In this document: positions 5,631-5,970 of the stretch, one piece after another
How the letters are laid out: the number at the start of each line of letters is the position of its first letter
How positions within the stretch are numbered: position 1 is the first letter of the stretch
Assembly (NCBI GenBank): GCA_031289385.1
Contig: JAITPP010000353.1
Coordinates: 1-5,970 of the forward strand
DNA length: 5,970 nucleotides
Origin: Prevotellaceae bacterium
GTDB taxonomy: Bacteria > Bacteroidota > Bacteroidia > Bacteroidales > UBA932
Direction of reading: 5' to 3'
The notes under the pieces: model-generated
Told to the model about the DNA's origin: nothing
Database searches by the model: none
What the model saw: the letters and a program-made list of their open reading frames with translations, nothing else
Position numbers and translations under genes: made by a program

Positions 5631-5825
5631 ATGCAAACAACAGATTGGAAACAAAAAGCGATACAGCGTTCACAAGAGAACAAGCGGTTGAACAAGCGTA
5701 TCAAGGAACTTACGCTTAGTCGTGACGAATGGAAAGGGAAAGCCATTCAGCACAAGACAAGTGCTGATAAACTGGCGACCGATTTAAAAAAAATCAAAGA
5801 CAGATTGAACGAGATAGTTCAGTAA
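5631..5825 (+). CDS. Small coiled-coil ORF, probable first frame (orfA) of an insertion-sequence transposase
   Basis: The product is 64 residues, highly charged and without a signal peptide. It is predicted to be coiled coil throughout. It contains an internal duplication: the block starting at Trp6 (DWKQKAIQ) recurs at Trp34 (EWKGKAIQ), a spacing of 28 residues or exactly four heptads. Such N-terminal coiled coils mediate multimerisation in several transposase families. The start at 5631 is chosen over the TTG at 5610 because the latter lies in the promoter -7 box. The ORF ends in TAA at 5823-5825, overlapping by 55 nt a second frame that opens at 5771. A slippery run at 5783-5792 suggests that part of translation shifts -1 to make a longer fusion. 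I do not recognise the family with certainty; transposase is inferred from architecture and from the sequence after the shift. Confidence 0.65.
   Translation: MQTTDWKQKAIQRSQENKRLNKRIKELTLSRDEWKGKAIQHKTSADKLATDLKKIKDRLNEIVQ
5783..5792 (+). promoter_or_regulatory. Overlapping -1 ribosomal slippery heptamers
   Basis: In the phase of the upstream ORF the bases read gaT TTA AAA AAA Atc. This gives two overlapping X XXY YYZ heptamers, T TTA AAA (5783-5789) and A AAA AAA (5786-5792). Both allow tRNA re-pairing in the -1 frame, which is precisely the frame that stays open downstream. A AAA AAA-type sites are used in known insertion-sequence families such as IS1 and IS3. The A8 run could also support transcriptional slippage. 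Confidence 0.65.
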
Positions 5826-5970
5826 AGAAAGCGACAGAGAGAAGTCCAAAAAATCACTATTACAGTTATTCGGTAATACAATTGGCGTTGTCGCTTGTAT
5901 TGCTTGTAGGTGTCAGTTTTAGGGCTGCCGGCAAGATATTTGTTGAAATAAATTTGTATTTCGATTTGAA
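5792..5970 (+). CDS. Probable transposase continuation (orfB frame) reached by -1 frameshift; runs off the right edge
   Basis: This frame opens after a TAA at 5768-5770 and remains open to the window end. It contains no ATG, so independent initiation is unlikely. Joined after the slippery AAA AAA, it reads NQRQIERDSSVKKATERSPK and then a conserved-looking segment: HYYSYSVIQLALSLVLL, followed by VGVSFRAAGKIFVEINLYFD. An aromatic/basic start, an amphipathic helix and an SFRA-type turn resemble the region before the catalytic core in several Bacteroidota DDE transposases as I remember them. The catalytic residues would lie beyond the window, so family and activity cannot be judged. The alternative is a transposase gene broken by loss of one A in the A8 tract. 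Confidence 0.6.
5804..5823 (+). promoter_or_regulatory. Candidate frameshift-stimulating stem-loop
   Basis: ATTGAAC (5804-5810) pairs with GTTCAGT (5817-5823) as seven pairs including one G-U wobble, around a GAGATA loop. It begins 11 nt after the end of the A AAA AAA heptamer, slightly more than the usual 5-9 nt. The stem ends at the first base of the orfA TAA. It is modest in strength, so it may assist slippage or be coincidental. Confidence 0.4.

Overview
This AT-rich window looks like the chromosome of a Bacteroidota (Bacteroidetes) bacterium, plausibly Bacteroidales. Three things support this. The genes lack Shine-Dalgarno sequences and instead carry the Bacteroidota promoter pattern (TTTG about 19 nt upstream of TAnnTTTG). 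MnmG has the WSPRAQ variant and YbeY lacks its third zinc histidine, both as I remember them from this phylum. The gene order dut - TPR lipoprotein - EnvC is also familiar from it.

Positions 1-5078 hold five closely packed genes, all on the minus strand, so the operon reads from right to left. dut (dUTPase) comes first, then a TPR-repeat lipoprotein, then an EnvC-like murein hydrolase activator whose ATG overlaps the TPR stop codon. After a 53-nt gap come ybeY (rRNA maturation endoribonuclease) and mnmG (tRNA wobble-uridine modification), which abut with no base between TAA and ATG. mnmG runs off the left edge, so only its first 398 codons are present. A strong candidate promoter for the operon lies at 5141-5172, just upstream of dut. 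The operon mixes nucleotide-pool sanitation, cell-envelope and division-linked functions, and RNA maturation or modification.

Positions 5181-5560 carry no credible gene. They are a patchwork of at least six short repeats: a GTTGATTT array, a degenerate CGCAGAT array, two perfect hairpins, a long-loop inverted repeat with a T-run on the minus strand, a 13-bp direct repeat, and a C-rich/G-rich inverted repeat.

Positions 5605-5970 hold the left part of what is probably an insertion sequence on the plus strand. A 64-residue coiled-coil ORF, built from two 28-residue repeats, overlaps a second frame that has no ATG and stays open to the window edge. The overlap contains T TTA AAA and A AAA AAA slippery heptamers in the correct phase, followed by a stem-loop that includes the first ORF's stop codon. 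This is the expected layout for programmed -1 frameshifting and is the most interesting signal here. I see no wholly new system; the frameshift cassette and the repeat patchwork are the parts worth following up.
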